Positions 1 through 8,863 of a stretch of DNA of 64,000 bases are shown one piece after another. The stretch spans positions 959,363-1,023,362 of the forward strand of contig NZ_LMNV01000002.1 of NCBI RefSeq assembly GCF_001423105.1, given 5' to 3'. Below the pieces are notes generated by a model, which was not told where the DNA came from, did no database searches, and saw nothing but the letters and a program-made list of their open reading frames with translations. Position numbers and translations under genes: made by a program. The DNA comes from Frondihabitans sp. Leaf304. GTDB taxonomy: Bacteria; Actinomycetota; Actinomycetes; Actinomycetales; Microbacteriaceae. Within the stretch, counting starts at the first letter, position 1; each line of letters begins with the position of its first letter.

Positions 1-4
1 CCCC

Positions 5-60
5 CGAGTGCCGCCAAATGCACGCTCGGCCGCCGCCGAAACGACATTCGGCGCCACTCG
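5..60. repeat. 56-bp inverted repeat, family A copy 1
   Basis: The left arm CGAGTGCCGCCAAATG (5-20) is mirrored by 45-60 with two changes. The 24-bp centre is unrelated to the centres of the other copies. Five more copies in this window have exactly the same length (21797, 21939, 29452, 60252, 60540). Confidence 0.8.
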
Positions 61-77
61 TCAGCCGGCGCCGCCAC

Positions 78-133
78 CGAGTGCGCGAAAACGGCCCGCT
101 CGACCAAGGCCGCGGGCCGAATTCGCGCACTCG
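78..133. repeat. 56-bp inverted repeat, family B copy 1
   Basis: The arms are CGAGTGCGCGAA (78-89) and TTCGCGCACTCG (122-133), with a further inner GGCCCG/CGGGCC pairing. The total length is 56 bp, the same as family A, which lies 17 bp to the left. A second copy is at 41642-41697. The rest of the 1-322 stretch holds no convincing gene. Confidence 0.8.
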
Positions 134-261
134 GCACCCACCCGGGCCCTCGGCAGCGGCGCGCCTACCGCCGCGCGCCGGTGGCCCGTCGCGGTGAGTG
201 TCGGCAAACGCCTTCCAGCCGGGCCTCGCAGCGTCATCTCGCGGCACTCGCCGAACAGAGC

Positions 262-301
262 CGCCTCCCGGACACAGCCGAAGCTGCGTGCCCGGGAGGC
301 G
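262..301 (-). terminator. Hairpin downstream of the GlsB/YeaQ gene
   Basis: CGCCTCCCGG (262-271) pairs with CCGGGAGGCG (292-301), giving a 10-bp GC-rich stem just past the stop of the minus-strand gene ending at 323. There is no clear T-run, so it could be a terminator or an RNA-stabilising hairpin. Confidence 0.5.
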
Positions 302-322
302 CGGCGCGATCGAGGATCTGGG

Positions 323-601
323 TCAGCGGTTGACGGCGCTGCGTCCGACCACGCGGGTGTAGATGAACAGCACGATGATGGCGCCGATGATCGAGCCGAT
401 GAGGCCGGCGGGCTGGAAGAAGCCGTCCATCGGGTCGTGCTGGAAGATCAGGAAGCCGAGGAATCCACCGACGAACGAGCCGATGATGCCCAGGATGATG
501 GTCTTGAGAATCCCGAGGTTCTGCTTGCCGGGGATGACGGCGCGGGCGATGAAGCCGGCGATGAGGCCGACGACGATGAGGGTGATGAGCAGACCGATCA
601 T
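323..601 (-). CDS. GlsB/YeaQ/YmgE family stress membrane protein
   Basis: This 92-residue, almost entirely hydrophobic protein has three predicted membrane helices (about residues 3-22, 33-53 and 64-86) rich in Gly-rich small-residue patterns such as GLIAGFIAR and GSFVGGFLGF. This is the typical size and texture of the transglycosylase-associated (GlsB/YeaQ/YmgE) family, small inner-membrane proteins often linked to envelope stress; the molecular function is unknown. The start at 601 follows the purine-rich AAAGAAAAGAGAA. It is monocistronic and divergent from the LuxR regulator at 741. Family assignment is firm, the role is not. Confidence 0.85.
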   Translation of the reverse strand: MIGLLITLIVVGLIAGFIARAVIPGKQNLGILKTIILGIIGSFVGGFLGFLIFQHDPMDGFFQPAGLIGSIIGAIIVLFIYTRVVGRSAVNR

Positions 602-740
602 GATGTTCTCTTTTCTTTCGGTGCACGCGGGGGGCGTGCGGTGGTGGTGGTGCGGATGGGAACGCCATTTTCAGCGATAGGTCGACTCAACCACCCCGTG
701 GGGTGTGCCGTCACACCCCTGGGGGTGGGATGCTGAATCC

Positions 741-1430
741 ATGACCACGACGACGAACCCGGCGACAGGCGCGACGACCAGGCCCCTCACCGTGACGCTG
801 GTCGACGACTACGACGTCGTACTGATGGGGCTGGCGCACATGTTCGATTCGTACCGCGATCGGATCCTCGTGTCCGAGATCGACGCCAACGCCGTCTTGC
901 ACGACTCGATCGACATCGTGCTGTACGACTCGTTCGCCCAACCGGAGTCCGACCATCACGAGATCGCCGGGCTCGTCGGCAACCCGCAGGCCCGTCATGT
1001 CGTCGTCTATACCTGGAACTTCCAACCCGAGCTGGTCGAGACGGCTCTCGGTCAGGGCGTGCACGGATACCTGTCGAAGACCCTGCCCGCTCGCGAGCTC
1101 GTCGAGGCCCTTGAGGCTGTAGCACGCGGCGAGATCGTCGTGAGCGAGCCCGGTCGACGGGCGCCGAGCGCGGCCGGACTCGACTGGCCGGGGCGCCGCG
1201 AGGGCATCACCGACCGTGAATCCGAGATCCTGGCCCTGATCACCCAGGGCAAGAGCAATGCCGAGGTCGCGACGCTGACCTACCTCAGCCCGAACACGGT
1301 CAAGTCGTACATCCGGTCGGTGTACCGCAAGATCGGCGCCGAGAGTCGCACCCAGGCGGTGCTCTGGGGCGTCGGGCACGGCTTCACACCCGACCATCAC
1401 CGCATCGACCACTGGCTCGGAGGGCCGTAG
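741..1430 (+). CDS. LuxR/NarL-type response regulator (orphan)
   Basis: A 229-residue protein with an N-terminal receiver-like domain (about 15-140) and a C-terminal LuxR HTH (about 160-225: TDRESEILALITQGKSN, then PNTVKSYIRSVYRKIG). The receiver keeps acidic residues (VDDYD at 21-25), a candidate phosphoacceptor D63 in IVLYDSF, and the lysine in GYLSKTL. No kinase gene is adjacent, so its partner is elsewhere or it acts as an orphan. I chose ATG 741, where a typical N-terminus starts and a G-rich stretch precedes it; an in-frame start at 705 would add 12 residues. It probably controls a stress or envelope response, but this cannot be read from sequence. Confidence 0.85.
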   Translation: MTTTTNPATGATTRPLTVTLVDDYDVVLMGLAHMFDSYRDRILVSEIDANAVLHDSIDIVLYDSFAQPESDHHEIAGLVGNPQARHVVVYTWNFQPELVETALGQGVHGYLSKTLPARELVEALEAVARGEIVVSEPGRRAPSAAGLDWPGRREGITDRESEILALITQGKSNAEVATLTYLSPNTVKSYIRSVYRKIGAESRTQAVLWGVGHGFTPDHHRIDHWLGGP

Positions 1431-1468
1431 CGACCAGCAACCGAGGGGCCTAGCGACAAGCACCCGTG

Positions 1469-1918
1469 CTAAGCCGCGATGCGGCGGAGCGCCGCCGACC
1501 GGATGGACAGCCAAATGGCGAGCCCGTAGATGACGAAGGCGAGCGCCACGTGGAAGGGCGTGATCCAGTCCATTCCGAGGCCGGAGATTGCGTGACCCGT
1601 GAGCCACTGAGCCACGGTGAGCACGAACAGCGCGAGGGCGGCGAAACGCAGGGCTCCCGCGTCGGCGAGCCGCGTCAGCGCGATGACTGCGGCGACGAGT
1701 GAGAACACCATGATCGGGTAGGCGAACCCGCCGTGAATGTCGGTCCAGACCGTCTTGGCCGACTCGGAGAGGCCGTCCTCGATGAAGTTCCCCGCGGTGA
1801 TCGACTGCAAGAAGATGAAGAGCACCGCGAGGCCGGTGAAGATCGCGTACGGACGGCGTGCGGACGCAGCGGCGTCGGGTCGGGCGGGAACGTTCTGGCG
1901 CGTGGTGGGAGTGGTCAT
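1469..1918 (-). CDS. Four-helix membrane protein, possibly heme-binding
   Basis: A 149-residue protein with four predicted transmembrane helices (about 24-44, 62-84, 92-112, 121-141) after a polar N-terminus. Histidines occur near or in the helices (WTDIHGGF, LTGHAI, TPFHVAL), a layout seen in b-type cytochrome-like proteins; heme binding is inference. It resembles uncharacterised actinobacterial membrane proteins (possibly DUF6220). It converges on the LuxR regulator, whose stop is 38 bp away, and its promoter faces the OmpR-type regulator at 2074. Function not recognised. Confidence 0.7.
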   Translation of the reverse strand: MTTPTTRQNVPARPDAAASARRPYAIFTGLAVLFIFLQSITAGNFIEDGLSESAKTVWTDIHGGFAYPIMVFSLVAAVIALTRLADAGALRFAALALFVLTVAQWLTGHAISGLGMDWITPFHVALAFVIYGLAIWLSIRSAALRRIAA

Positions 1919-2073
1919 GGCTGCGACGCTAAGCGCAGCGGGCCGCGCCGGACGCGCGAAACGGGCGTGATATTGCTCGAATGCTCACATGTGCGAGGCT
2001 CCGGTCCCGTATTCGAGGGCGGCACAGGCGCGCCGAGTTGGCGAGCCGCCACGCGCCGGGACATGCTCTACCC

Positions 2074-2772
2074 ATGGCACGGATCCTTGTGGTCGACGAC
2101 GACGTCGAGATGCGCGAGCTCGTCACCTCGAGCCTCACCGACGACGGCCACGACGTAACGGCGGTCGCCGACGGGGTCGCCGCGCTCATCGCCGCTCTCG
2201 AGACCCCCTTCGATGCGGCCGCGATCGACGTAATGCTCCCCGAAATGAGCGGCTTCGAGATCTGCCGCCGCCTCCGCCAGTCGGGGCAGACCTTTCCGGT
2301 GATCCTGGTCACGGCCCGCGATGCCGTCGACGACCGCATCTTCGGTCTCGACTCCGGGGCCGACGACTACCTGACCAAGCCCTTTTCGCTCGCCGAGCTC
2401 AGCGCGCGGATCCGTGCCCAGCTTCGCCGCCAGTCGGCAGCTTCGTCGGCGCCGACGACACCGAACGTCGTCGCGGGCGGCGACCTGCAGCTCGATACGA
2501 CAGCGGTGCGAGCCAGGGTCGCCGGCCGCGTCGTCGCATTCAGCGTGAAGGAGTTCTCTCTGCTGCGCTTCCTGCTGCAGAACGCACCGGAGGCCGTGAG
2601 CCGAGGGCAGATCCTGACCGATGTGTGGGGGTCTGCCGAGCATTTCGATCCCACGATCGTCGACCAGTACGTCAGCTACGTCCGTCGCAAGCTGACGGCG
2701 GCCGGATCGTCGGTCTCGATCGTCACCGTGCGCGGAGTCGGCTATCGGCTCGACCTCCCGGAGTCCGCGTGA
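2074..2772 (+). CDS. OmpR/PhoB-type response regulator
   Basis: A 232-residue regulator: receiver domain 1-120 with acidic pocket D8-D10, phosphoacceptor D52 (AAIDVMLPEMSG) and the lysine of YLTKPFS, then a winged-helix DNA-binding domain ending in SIVTVRGVGYRLD. ATG 2074 is chosen because the protein then begins MARILVVDDD, the normal receiver start; upstream in-frame starts lack support. Its stop overlaps the GTG of the kinase gene (GTGA), so the two are cotranscribed. The next genes downstream (flavin electron-transfer module, 4287-7023) are candidate targets by position only. Confidence 0.93.
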   Translation: MARILVVDDDVEMRELVTSSLTDDGHDVTAVADGVAALIAALETPFDAAAIDVMLPEMSGFEICRRLRQSGQTFPVILVTARDAVDDRIFGLDSGADDYLTKPFSLAELSARIRAQLRRQSAASSAPTTPNVVAGGDLQLDTTAVRARVAGRVVAFSVKEFSLLRFLLQNAPEAVSRGQILTDVWGSAEHFDPTIVDQYVSYVRRKLTAAGSSVSIVTVRGVGYRLDLPESA

Positions 2773-4190
2773 GACGTCTGCGCTCGATGCCCATCCGGGT
2801 CCGCATCACCCTCGGCAGCCTTCTCGTCGCGGGGGTCGTCCTCGCCGGGATGGCCGTGCTGCTCGCTCACCAGGTCCGAGCGACGACCGCAGCGAGCGAG
2901 ATGACGCTCGCGCGCAGCGACCTCGACCCGTACGTGGCCGACCTCGAGAACAACCCGGACGAGGATCCCGACGAGCCGGCAAGCGGGATTTTGGTCGCCG
3001 TGCGCGGAGAGTCGGGCACTTTCCTCGTCAACACACTGCCAGCCGGGCTGCAGCGGAATCTGGACGATCGAGACCTGCACGACCGCGACTTCGAGCGCGT
3101 CGACCGGAGCCGCCGCGACTCGCAGGCACCGACCCGGCGAGTGACCAGCGGCGGTACGACGTATGTCGTCGTGGAACGGCATCTGAGCACGTCGGGCGGG
3201 GATTTCACGCTCTGGGCGGCTCGGTCGACCGCCTCGGGAGACCTCACGATTCGCGCCCTCGATCGGTCGCTCCTGATCGGTCTCGTGGTCGCCTTCCTGG
3301 CCTTCGGCCTTGCCGCGTGGCTCCTCAGCACGCTGTCGCTCCGGCCCGTGCGGACGATGACCCGCTCAGCGGAGCTGCTGAGCCGCGCTGACACGGGCGG
3401 ATCGCTGCCCGAGTCGACGAACGGCGACGAACTCTCGACCCTTGCTCGAACGCTCAACACGTTCATCGCGCGACTCCGCGCGAGCGCCGACCACGAGAGG
3501 CAGATGGTCTCGGACGCCAGCCACGAACTGCGGACACCGCTCGCCGCCCTGACTGCCCGACTCGAGCTCGCGCACCGGTCGTTCGGCGACGCCGAGGCAC
3601 TCGAGCACGAGATCGTCGCGGCCGAGGCCTCGGTCGCTCGTCTTTCTCACCTGACGACGACGCTGCTCGAGCTCTCCCGGCTCGATCAGACCGACGGAAC
3701 TCCCTACCAGCACCAAGGGTCGTCTCTCTCGCTTCTGCTCGCGGAGCTTCTCGAGGGAGTGGATCGAGCTCGGGTGAGCCCGGGGCGGGGTTCGGTCACC
3801 ATCGACTACATAGTCGCCGAGTTCGCCGACCCGGGGGCGAATTACGCCATCCCCTCGGTCGCCTTCGGTCGCATCGTCGACAACCTCCTCGGCAACGCCG
3901 TGACCTTCAGCCCGGAAGACGGGCTCGTCACGGCCACGCTGGAACAAAACGACGACGGACGCCTCCGGCTCGTCGTCGAGGACGACGGCCCCGGTGTGCC
4001 CGAGGAGTTCCTGCCCCTCGCATTCGATCGATTCACGCGAGCCGACGAGTCGCGGCGCCGCGTGCGCGGCGGCAGCGGTCTCGGGCTGGCCCTCGTGCGC
4101 GGCCTCGCCGAGCGCGCCGGCGGCGAGGCGCACCTGACGAACCGCGACGGCGGCGGCGCACGAGCGATCGTCGATCTGCCGAAGATGTGA
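2769..4190 (+). CDS. HAMP-containing sensor histidine kinase
   Basis: A 473-residue membrane kinase with TM1 at about 12-34, an extracytoplasmic sensor of about 130 residues rich in Asp/Arg, TM2 at about 175-197, a HAMP linker, the H-box SDASHELRTPLAAL, and N/G1/G2 boxes (DNLLGNAV, DDGPGVP, GSGLGLAL). The GTG at 2769 overlaps the regulator stop; ATG 2787 (MPIRVRITLG) is an alternative. It should phosphorylate the regulator encoded at 2074-2772. The acidic sensor loop (ENNPDEDPDEP) could fit a cation or redox signal, which is inference only. Confidence 0.92.
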   Translation: MRRLRSMPIRVRITLGSLLVAGVVLAGMAVLLAHQVRATTAASEMTLARSDLDPYVADLENNPDEDPDEPASGILVAVRGESGTFLVNTLPAGLQRNLDDRDLHDRDFERVDRSRRDSQAPTRRVTSGGTTYVVVERHLSTSGGDFTLWAARSTASGDLTIRALDRSLLIGLVVAFLAFGLAAWLLSTLSLRPVRTMTRSAELLSRADTGGSLPESTNGDELSTLARTLNTFIARLRASADHERQMVSDASHELRTPLAALTARLELAHRSFGDAEALEHEIVAAEASVARLSHLTTTLLELSRLDQTDGTPYQHQGSSLSLLLAELLEGVDRARVSPGRGSVTIDYIVAEFADPGANYAIPSVAFGRIVDNLLGNAVTFSPEDGLVTATLEQNDDGRLRLVVEDDGPGVPEEFLPLAFDRFTRADESRRRVRGGSGLGLALVRGLAERAGGEAHLTNRDGGGARAIVDLPKM

Positions 4191-4286
4191 AGCCTCGAAC
4201 GAACCGGGCCCCCTTTCGATAGCCGACGCATAGGGAGCGATCTCACGATGGATCCAACACGACGCACCGCGTCAAAAGGAGCCACC

Positions 4287-5726
4287 GTGACCACCACCGT
4301 CGAATCCCACCCTCGGGCGACACTCCGTCCACCGCCGGCCCAGCAGGTCGCCGCCGACGCCGCCGTGCGTCGCCGCAACCGCCGTCGCCGCAGCGCCGTC
4401 GTCGACCTGCTCACCATCCTGGTTTGGGTCTCGGCCGCCATCGCGGTGGCCCTCTACCTCGCCTCCCCCGGCGCCCACGACCTTTCCGGTACCGCGGGCA
4501 TCGTGACCTCGCTCGGCATCGTCGCCGGCCTCGTCGCCACAGACCTCGTGCTGATCATGCTCGTGCTCGCCGCCCGCGTTCCGTTGATCGACCGGGTCTT
4601 CGGACAGGATCGTGCCATCGCGGTGCATCGCTCGCTCGGCAAGCCGGTGCTCTACCTGATCCTCGTCCACGGCCTCCTGATCACGATCGGCTACGGACTC
4701 GCCGATGGCAGCAGCCCGATCGGCGAGACGATCTCGCTCTTCACGACCGTCGACGACATGCCGCTCGCCTACCTCGGGCTCGGCCTCTTCATCACCGTCG
4801 TCGTGACCTCGCTCGTGGCCATCCGCCGCAAGCTGCCCTACGAGGCCTGGCACGCCATCCACCTCCTCAGCTACGCGGCCGTGGCCGTCGCGCTCCCGCA
4901 CCAGCTCAGCGTCGGGAGTGCCTTCGCCGACGGCACCTGGCAGCGCGTCTACTGGGTGACCCTCTACGTCGTCGTGCTCGCGGCGGTGGTCGTCTACCGG
5001 TTCGCCCTGCCGATCCTGCTCAGCTACCGGCATCGGATCCTCGTCCGCGAAGTCGAGACGATCGCCCCCGGCGTCGTCTCCATCCACCTCTCGGGTCGCA
5101 ACCTCGACCGCCTCGGCGTCGAGGGAGGCCAGTACGGCATCTGGCGGTTCTGGACGGCGAAGACCTGGTGGCACGCTCACCCCGTCTCGTTCTCGGCGGT
5201 GCCCGGAACGGACAGCGCCCGAATCACCGTGCGCGATCTCGGGGCGGGCTCCCGTCGACTGGGCAGGATCCGGCCCGGGGCACGCGTGTCGCTCGAAGGC
5301 CCCTACGGGCTCTTCACGGCCCGCGCCCGCACCGCCCCCTACCTGGCGATGGTCGCCTCAGGCATCGGCATCACCCCGGTGCGCTCGATGCTGGAAGACG
5401 CGACGCTCCGCCCGGGCGAAGCGACAGTGCTGCTGCGCGGCTCCGATGCCGACCAGCAGTACCTCTGGGCGGAGGTCGGCGCGCTCGCCCACCGCTCGGG
5501 CTCAGAGCTCTTCGCGATGGTCGGGCCCCGGCCCTCCGGGGTCGACGCCTGGCAGTCCGCCGACGACTTCCGGCGCGGGGTGACGCTCGGCTCGACGTTT
5601 CCGCACCTCATGGAGTCGGACCTCTACATCTGCGGCCCGCAGGTCTGGGCCGACCTCGTCGCCCGCGACGCCCGACGCGCGGGTGTTCCCGAACACCAGA
5701 TCCACCAGGAAAGGTTCGAATCATGA
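4287..5726 (+). CDS. Ferric-reductase-like transmembrane flavoprotein
   Basis: A 479-residue protein with a six-helix ferric-reductase-like membrane domain (about 30-245) followed by an FAD/NAD(P)H-binding reductase domain. Candidate heme histidines are in IAVHRSLGK, LVHGLLI, WHAIHLLSY and ALPHQLS. The FAD site is around HPVSFSA and the nucleotide loop is ASGIGITPVRSM. It should carry electrons from cytoplasmic NAD(P)H through heme to the outside. GTG 4287 is preferred over ATG 4248 because AAAAGGAG lies five bases before it. The stop overlaps the ATG of the FMN-binding protein (ATGA), and apbE follows, so the three genes form one flavin-based electron-export operon. Confidence 0.9.
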   Translation: MTTTVESHPRATLRPPPAQQVAADAAVRRRNRRRRSAVVDLLTILVWVSAAIAVALYLASPGAHDLSGTAGIVTSLGIVAGLVATDLVLIMLVLAARVPLIDRVFGQDRAIAVHRSLGKPVLYLILVHGLLITIGYGLADGSSPIGETISLFTTVDDMPLAYLGLGLFITVVVTSLVAIRRKLPYEAWHAIHLLSYAAVAVALPHQLSVGSAFADGTWQRVYWVTLYVVVLAAVVVYRFALPILLSYRHRILVREVETIAPGVVSIHLSGRNLDRLGVEGGQYGIWRFWTAKTWWHAHPVSFSAVPGTDSARITVRDLGAGSRRLGRIRPGARVSLEGPYGLFTARARTAPYLAMVASGIGITPVRSMLEDATLRPGEATVLLRGSDADQQYLWAEVGALAHRSGSELFAMVGPRPSGVDAWQSADDFRRGVTLGSTFPHLMESDLYICGPQVWADLVARDARRAGVPEHQIHQERFES

Positions 5727-6292
5727 GATCACGCGCCCTTGCCGGCGGAGTCGTCGCCTCGGCTGCCGTCCTCACCCTCGGCTGGCAGATCGGTGCCGCG
5801 CAGGTCTCCGCGCTGAATGCGGCATCGCCGGTGACCAACAGCGCAGGATCCGGGTCGACGTCGAGCGGCTCCGCGACCACGGCCCCGTCGCCCTCGGCAT
5901 CCTCCTCGTCGGGCTCATCCTCCTCCGGCTCGTCGTCCGAGTCGTCGTCGGGCTCATCGTCGTCTGGCTCGTCTGGCTCGTCTGGCTTGTCTGGCTCGTC
6001 GTCTTCGGCGTCCGTGTCGGGAACGTTCGACGGCGCCACGACGCAGACCCAGTTCGGGCCGGTCCAGGTCGAGATCGTCGTCTCGTCCGGGAAGATCACC
6101 GATGTGAAGGCGCTTCAGCTGACGAACGACGGCGGCCGCTCGGTCCAGATCAGCAACCAGGCCGCTCCGATCCTGCGCTCCGAGGCCCTCACCGCGCAGT
6201 CCGCGAGCATCCAGTCGGTGAGTGGGGCGACGTACACGAGCCAGGGCTACATGACCTCGCTCCAGTCGGCGATCGACCAGGCTGGGCTGTGA
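5723..6292 (+). CDS. Secreted FMN-binding domain protein with Ser-rich linker
   Basis: A 189-residue protein: N-terminal signal/anchor helix (about 5-27), a very Ser/Gly-rich linker (about 40-100) and a C-terminal FMN-binding domain (about 105-189). The motif SGATYTS near 167-173 matches the consensus for covalent FMN attachment to threonine by ApbE, encoded immediately downstream. The linker DNA is a run of degenerate TCGTCG/GGCTCG units and probably varies in length between strains. It lies between the membrane reductase and apbE with 4-bp overlaps on both sides, so the three proteins should act together: reductase to flavinylated shuttle to an external acceptor. The start overlaps the upstream stop. 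Confidence 0.88.
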   Translation: MRSRALAGGVVASAAVLTLGWQIGAAQVSALNAASPVTNSAGSGSTSSGSATTAPSPSASSSSGSSSSGSSSESSSGSSSSGSSGSSGLSGSSSSASVSGTFDGATTQTQFGPVQVEIVVSSGKITDVKALQLTNDGGRSVQISNQAAPILRSEALTAQSASIQSVSGATYTSQGYMTSLQSAIDQAGL

Positions 6293-7023
6293 GCGTCCAC
6301 GTCTTCGACACGATGGGGACGGTGGTGAGCCTGCGCACGCCGGCCGGCCCGCTCGATGATGCCGCCCTCGAGTCGATCGAAGACGTGTTCCGCTCGTTCG
6401 ACCGCCGGTTCAGCCTCTACGACGAGCGGTCGCCGCTCAGCCGGATCGCCCGCGGAGATCTCGCCCTGACTGCGGCCGACGCCGTGGTGCGCGAGACCTA
6501 CGCCCTCGCCCTCGACTGGCGCACCCGCACCGACGGTGCCTTCACGCCGCATCGGCCCGACGGCGTGGTCGATCTCTCGGGCGTCGTGAAAGCGCTCGCC
6601 ATGCACGACGCCGGCACGGAACTCGACAGGCACTCCCCCGATTGGCTTCTCACCGTTGGAGGCGACGTCCTCGGGCGAGGTTCCACCGACGGATCGGCCT
6701 GGCGTGTCGGAGTCGTCGACCCGGATGCCCGTGACCGTCTGCTTGGCACCGCGACGCTCTCGGGCACACGTCGAGCCCTCGCCACCTCTGGCGTGGCCGA
6801 GCGGGGCCAGCACATCTGGCGCCGTGGCCCCGAGACGTTCGTGCAGGTCACCGTCGCGGCCGACGACGTCGTCACCGCCGACGTCATCGCCACCGCCATC
6901 ACTGCTGGCGACCTCGAGGACCTCGATCGCCTGACAGCAAGCGCTGACGTCGACGTCGTGGCCGTCCTCGCCGATGGCACGCTGCGAGCCACGCCCGGCG
7001 CGCGGGCGTGGGTGGGGCGCTGA
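6289..7023 (+). CDS. apbE: FAD:protein FMN transferase (ApbE)
   Basis: A 244-residue ApbE-family protein that transfers FMN from FAD to a Thr in the SGAT motif of a target, here presumably the preceding FMN-binding protein. Recognisable parts are HVFDTMGTVVSL at the N-terminus, FRSFDRRFSLYDERSPLSRI, and DLSGVVKALAM, the family's nucleotide/metal-binding region. It lacks a signal peptide and is shorter than the roughly 300-350 residues usual for secreted ApbE, like other compact actinobacterial forms. The GTG at 6289 overlaps the upstream stop (GTGA). If it is cytoplasmic, flavinylation would have to occur before export, an unusual point. Confidence 0.88.
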   Translation: MSVHVFDTMGTVVSLRTPAGPLDDAALESIEDVFRSFDRRFSLYDERSPLSRIARGDLALTAADAVVRETYALALDWRTRTDGAFTPHRPDGVVDLSGVVKALAMHDAGTELDRHSPDWLLTVGGDVLGRGSTDGSAWRVGVVDPDARDRLLGTATLSGTRRALATSGVAERGQHIWRRGPETFVQVTVAADDVVTADVIATAITAGDLEDLDRLTASADVDVVAVLADGTLRATPGARAWVGR

Positions 7024-7118
7024 CCCCTGACCCAGTCCACCCCGCGGTGTATTTGCGCCCACCACGAGTCGTCCGCTGGGGCGACGCCCCCTCCCGTCGC
7101 CTCTGCGAGTGTGGACGC

Positions 7119-7742
7119 ATGGGACGATCCATCGGATACACGCTCGCCTGGTGGCTGGTCGGAGCGGCGGCCGGTCTTCTGCTCGGCGGGGCGACATCAT
7201 TCGGCCAGCAGTATCTGCCGGAGGGCGTCAGCTCGTTCGCCAACTCGAACAGCGGCTGGACTCTCCTGGCGTTCGTCGTCACCGTCGTCTGCACCCGCTG
7301 GAGCAGTGCACGTCGCTGGTGGGTCGCCGCCGGGCTCGGGCTCGTCGTCTTCCATGCGCTTCTTCAGGGCTACGCGGTCGTATCGACACTCCGCGGCTTT
7401 CCCGACTCCTACGGCCCCGGCGACTTCTACTTCACCGTGGCAACCCTCGCCGGGCCGGTCGTCGGGCTGGCCGGCTACTGGTGGCGTTTCCCCTCGGGTG
7501 CTCTTCGGGCCCTCAGCGGCGGCATCTTCGTAACCGTCATGATCGGCGACGGCGTCTCCGGCCTCCTGCGAGTGGCCGATAAGACGGGGTGGCTCTACTG
7601 GGTCATCAGCATCGCGATCGGCGTGGGTGTTCTCGCGTGGCTGCTAGCGCGCCGCGTCAGCCGCCGACGCGACCGTGGTCTCGCGGTCGCTCTCGCCGTC
7701 GCCGGAACCGCCGCATTCGTGTCGGCCTTCGCCGTCCTCTGA
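7119..7742 (+). CDS. Six-helix membrane protein (possibly DUF6518)
   Basis: A 207-residue protein with about six hydrophobic helices. The N-terminal pattern GAAAGLLLGGATSFGQQYLP and the NSNSGWTLLAF segment resemble actinobacterial DUF6518 proteins of unknown function. ATG 7119 is chosen; the upstream extension to 7008 is low-complexity coding shadow overlapping apbE. It follows apbE by 95 bp on the same strand and could be a separate unit. No catalytic motif was seen. Confidence 0.72.
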   Translation: MGRSIGYTLAWWLVGAAAGLLLGGATSFGQQYLPEGVSSFANSNSGWTLLAFVVTVVCTRWSSARRWWVAAGLGLVVFHALLQGYAVVSTLRGFPDSYGPGDFYFTVATLAGPVVGLAGYWWRFPSGALRALSGGIFVTVMIGDGVSGLLRVADKTGWLYWVISIAIGVGVLAWLLARRVSRRRDRGLAVALAVAGTAAFVSAFAVL

Positions 7743-7813
7743 CCCCGTGACCCGGGCGCGATGGCACGAAGGCAAGGCCGACGCCACGGCCCGAGCCCGT
7801 CCAGTACTCGGGC

Positions 7814-8563
7814 TCAGAGGTTTCGCGCGTCGAGCCCTTTCACAACCGCCGTCGTGAGCTCGGAACTCCAGAGACGGTGCACGTTCGCCCACAAGAATTC
7901 TTCCGGTCCGACCTGAGTCGCGGCGCCGGTGACTTCGGGAAACGGCACGTAGAAGCACTCGGGCATCGACATCGCGAGCTCCTCCGACGCCCGATTAAGA
8001 CGGATGACCTGCTGCCTGATTCGCTTCCTGCCGATTCGAGGCGTCTGCCGAAACCTGTCCATGGGCGGCAATCCGGCGAGGACGATCGGGCATGACGTGC
8101 CCGACCCCTCTCTGATTCCCTCCAGTAGACGACGGAGCTCTCTCGACCATGACCGTGCGGTTGTCATGAGGAGGACGTCGGAGTACCCGATCGCGACCAC
8201 CGCGGCATCGATATCGCCGTGGCTCCGGAAGTCCTCGGTGAATCCGTCACGGGGCCGACGAACCGTGTTCCGCGGAAAAAGCCAGTCACACCGACGGTCG
8301 CGCCGCCTCTCGAGATCTCTCGCCACCTGAGACAGCGTCGACAGCTGCTCGTCGACGACGCCGAAACGCGCGGCTTCCAGGCTTCCGACGAAAAGGATCC
8401 TGTCACCGTCGTGAGTCTGCTCGTCTGGATCATCTGGCAGATAGAACCCGCCGGACACGAGGCGCCGGAAACGCCAGAGGCGCAGATAGAGGGCTGGCCG
8501 CAGCAGCCGCCATCCCCACGCCACGTCAGGCAGCGAGTGGGGAGGAGTCGATGAAGGCGTCAT
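7814..8563 (-). CDS. SGNH/GDSL-fold protein with altered catalytic blocks
   Basis: A 249-residue protein. The pattern DRILFVGSLEAARFGVV (about 55-70) aligns with block I of SGNH hydrolases, VAIGYSDVL with block III, and ANVHRLW near the end with the block V histidine region. Where active enzymes have GDS, this protein has G60-S61-L62, so the usual nucleophile position is not conserved. It may be an inactive relative, use the shifted serine, or the alignment may be off by one. ATG 8561-8563 is chosen, with GGGAAG upstream; the longer frame to 8689 has no support. It converges on the gene ending at 7742. Confidence 0.65.
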   Translation of the reverse strand: MTPSSTPPHSLPDVAWGWRLLRPALYLRLWRFRRLVSGGFYLPDDPDEQTHDGDRILFVGSLEAARFGVVDEQLSTLSQVARDLERRRDRRCDWLFPRNTVRRPRDGFTEDFRSHGDIDAAVVAIGYSDVLLMTTARSWSRELRRLLEGIREGSGTSCPIVLAGLPPMDRFRQTPRIGRKRIRQQVIRLNRASEELAMSMPECFYVPFPEVTGAATQVGPEEFLWANVHRLWSSELTTAVVKGLDARNL

Positions 8564-8863
8564 TGCCGATGCTTCCCGATCATGTTCCGATACTCGGAGG
8601 TTATCGACAAGCGGCCCGCGCCGACCGGGCCGTTCCCCCGAGTGCGTTACCTGTACATTTCGAAGGACTTGGTCGTGAACAGTGGGCAACTAAATGGACC
8701 TCATCTTCGTACATGGCGCGCTCGTACTTGAGCGCATGACCTCGCCGCGAGCCGCTCTACGGCCTGCACGCACGAAGCGACGCGGATCGGCCGAAACGAC
8801 GCGGCGCGCCGGGTCGGAATGGCCGAACCGCGTCAGTTTGCCGTCGTCGCGGCGCCTAGCCAC

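Noticed and set aside
1989-4190. A 733-residue fused regulator-kinase
   Set aside because: The first 260 codons are an out-of-frame shadow of the response regulator; the kinase starts at 2769.
5870-6010. Minisatellite or mobile repeat
   Set aside because: The repetition is explained by the Ser/Gly-rich linker coding of the FMN-binding protein.
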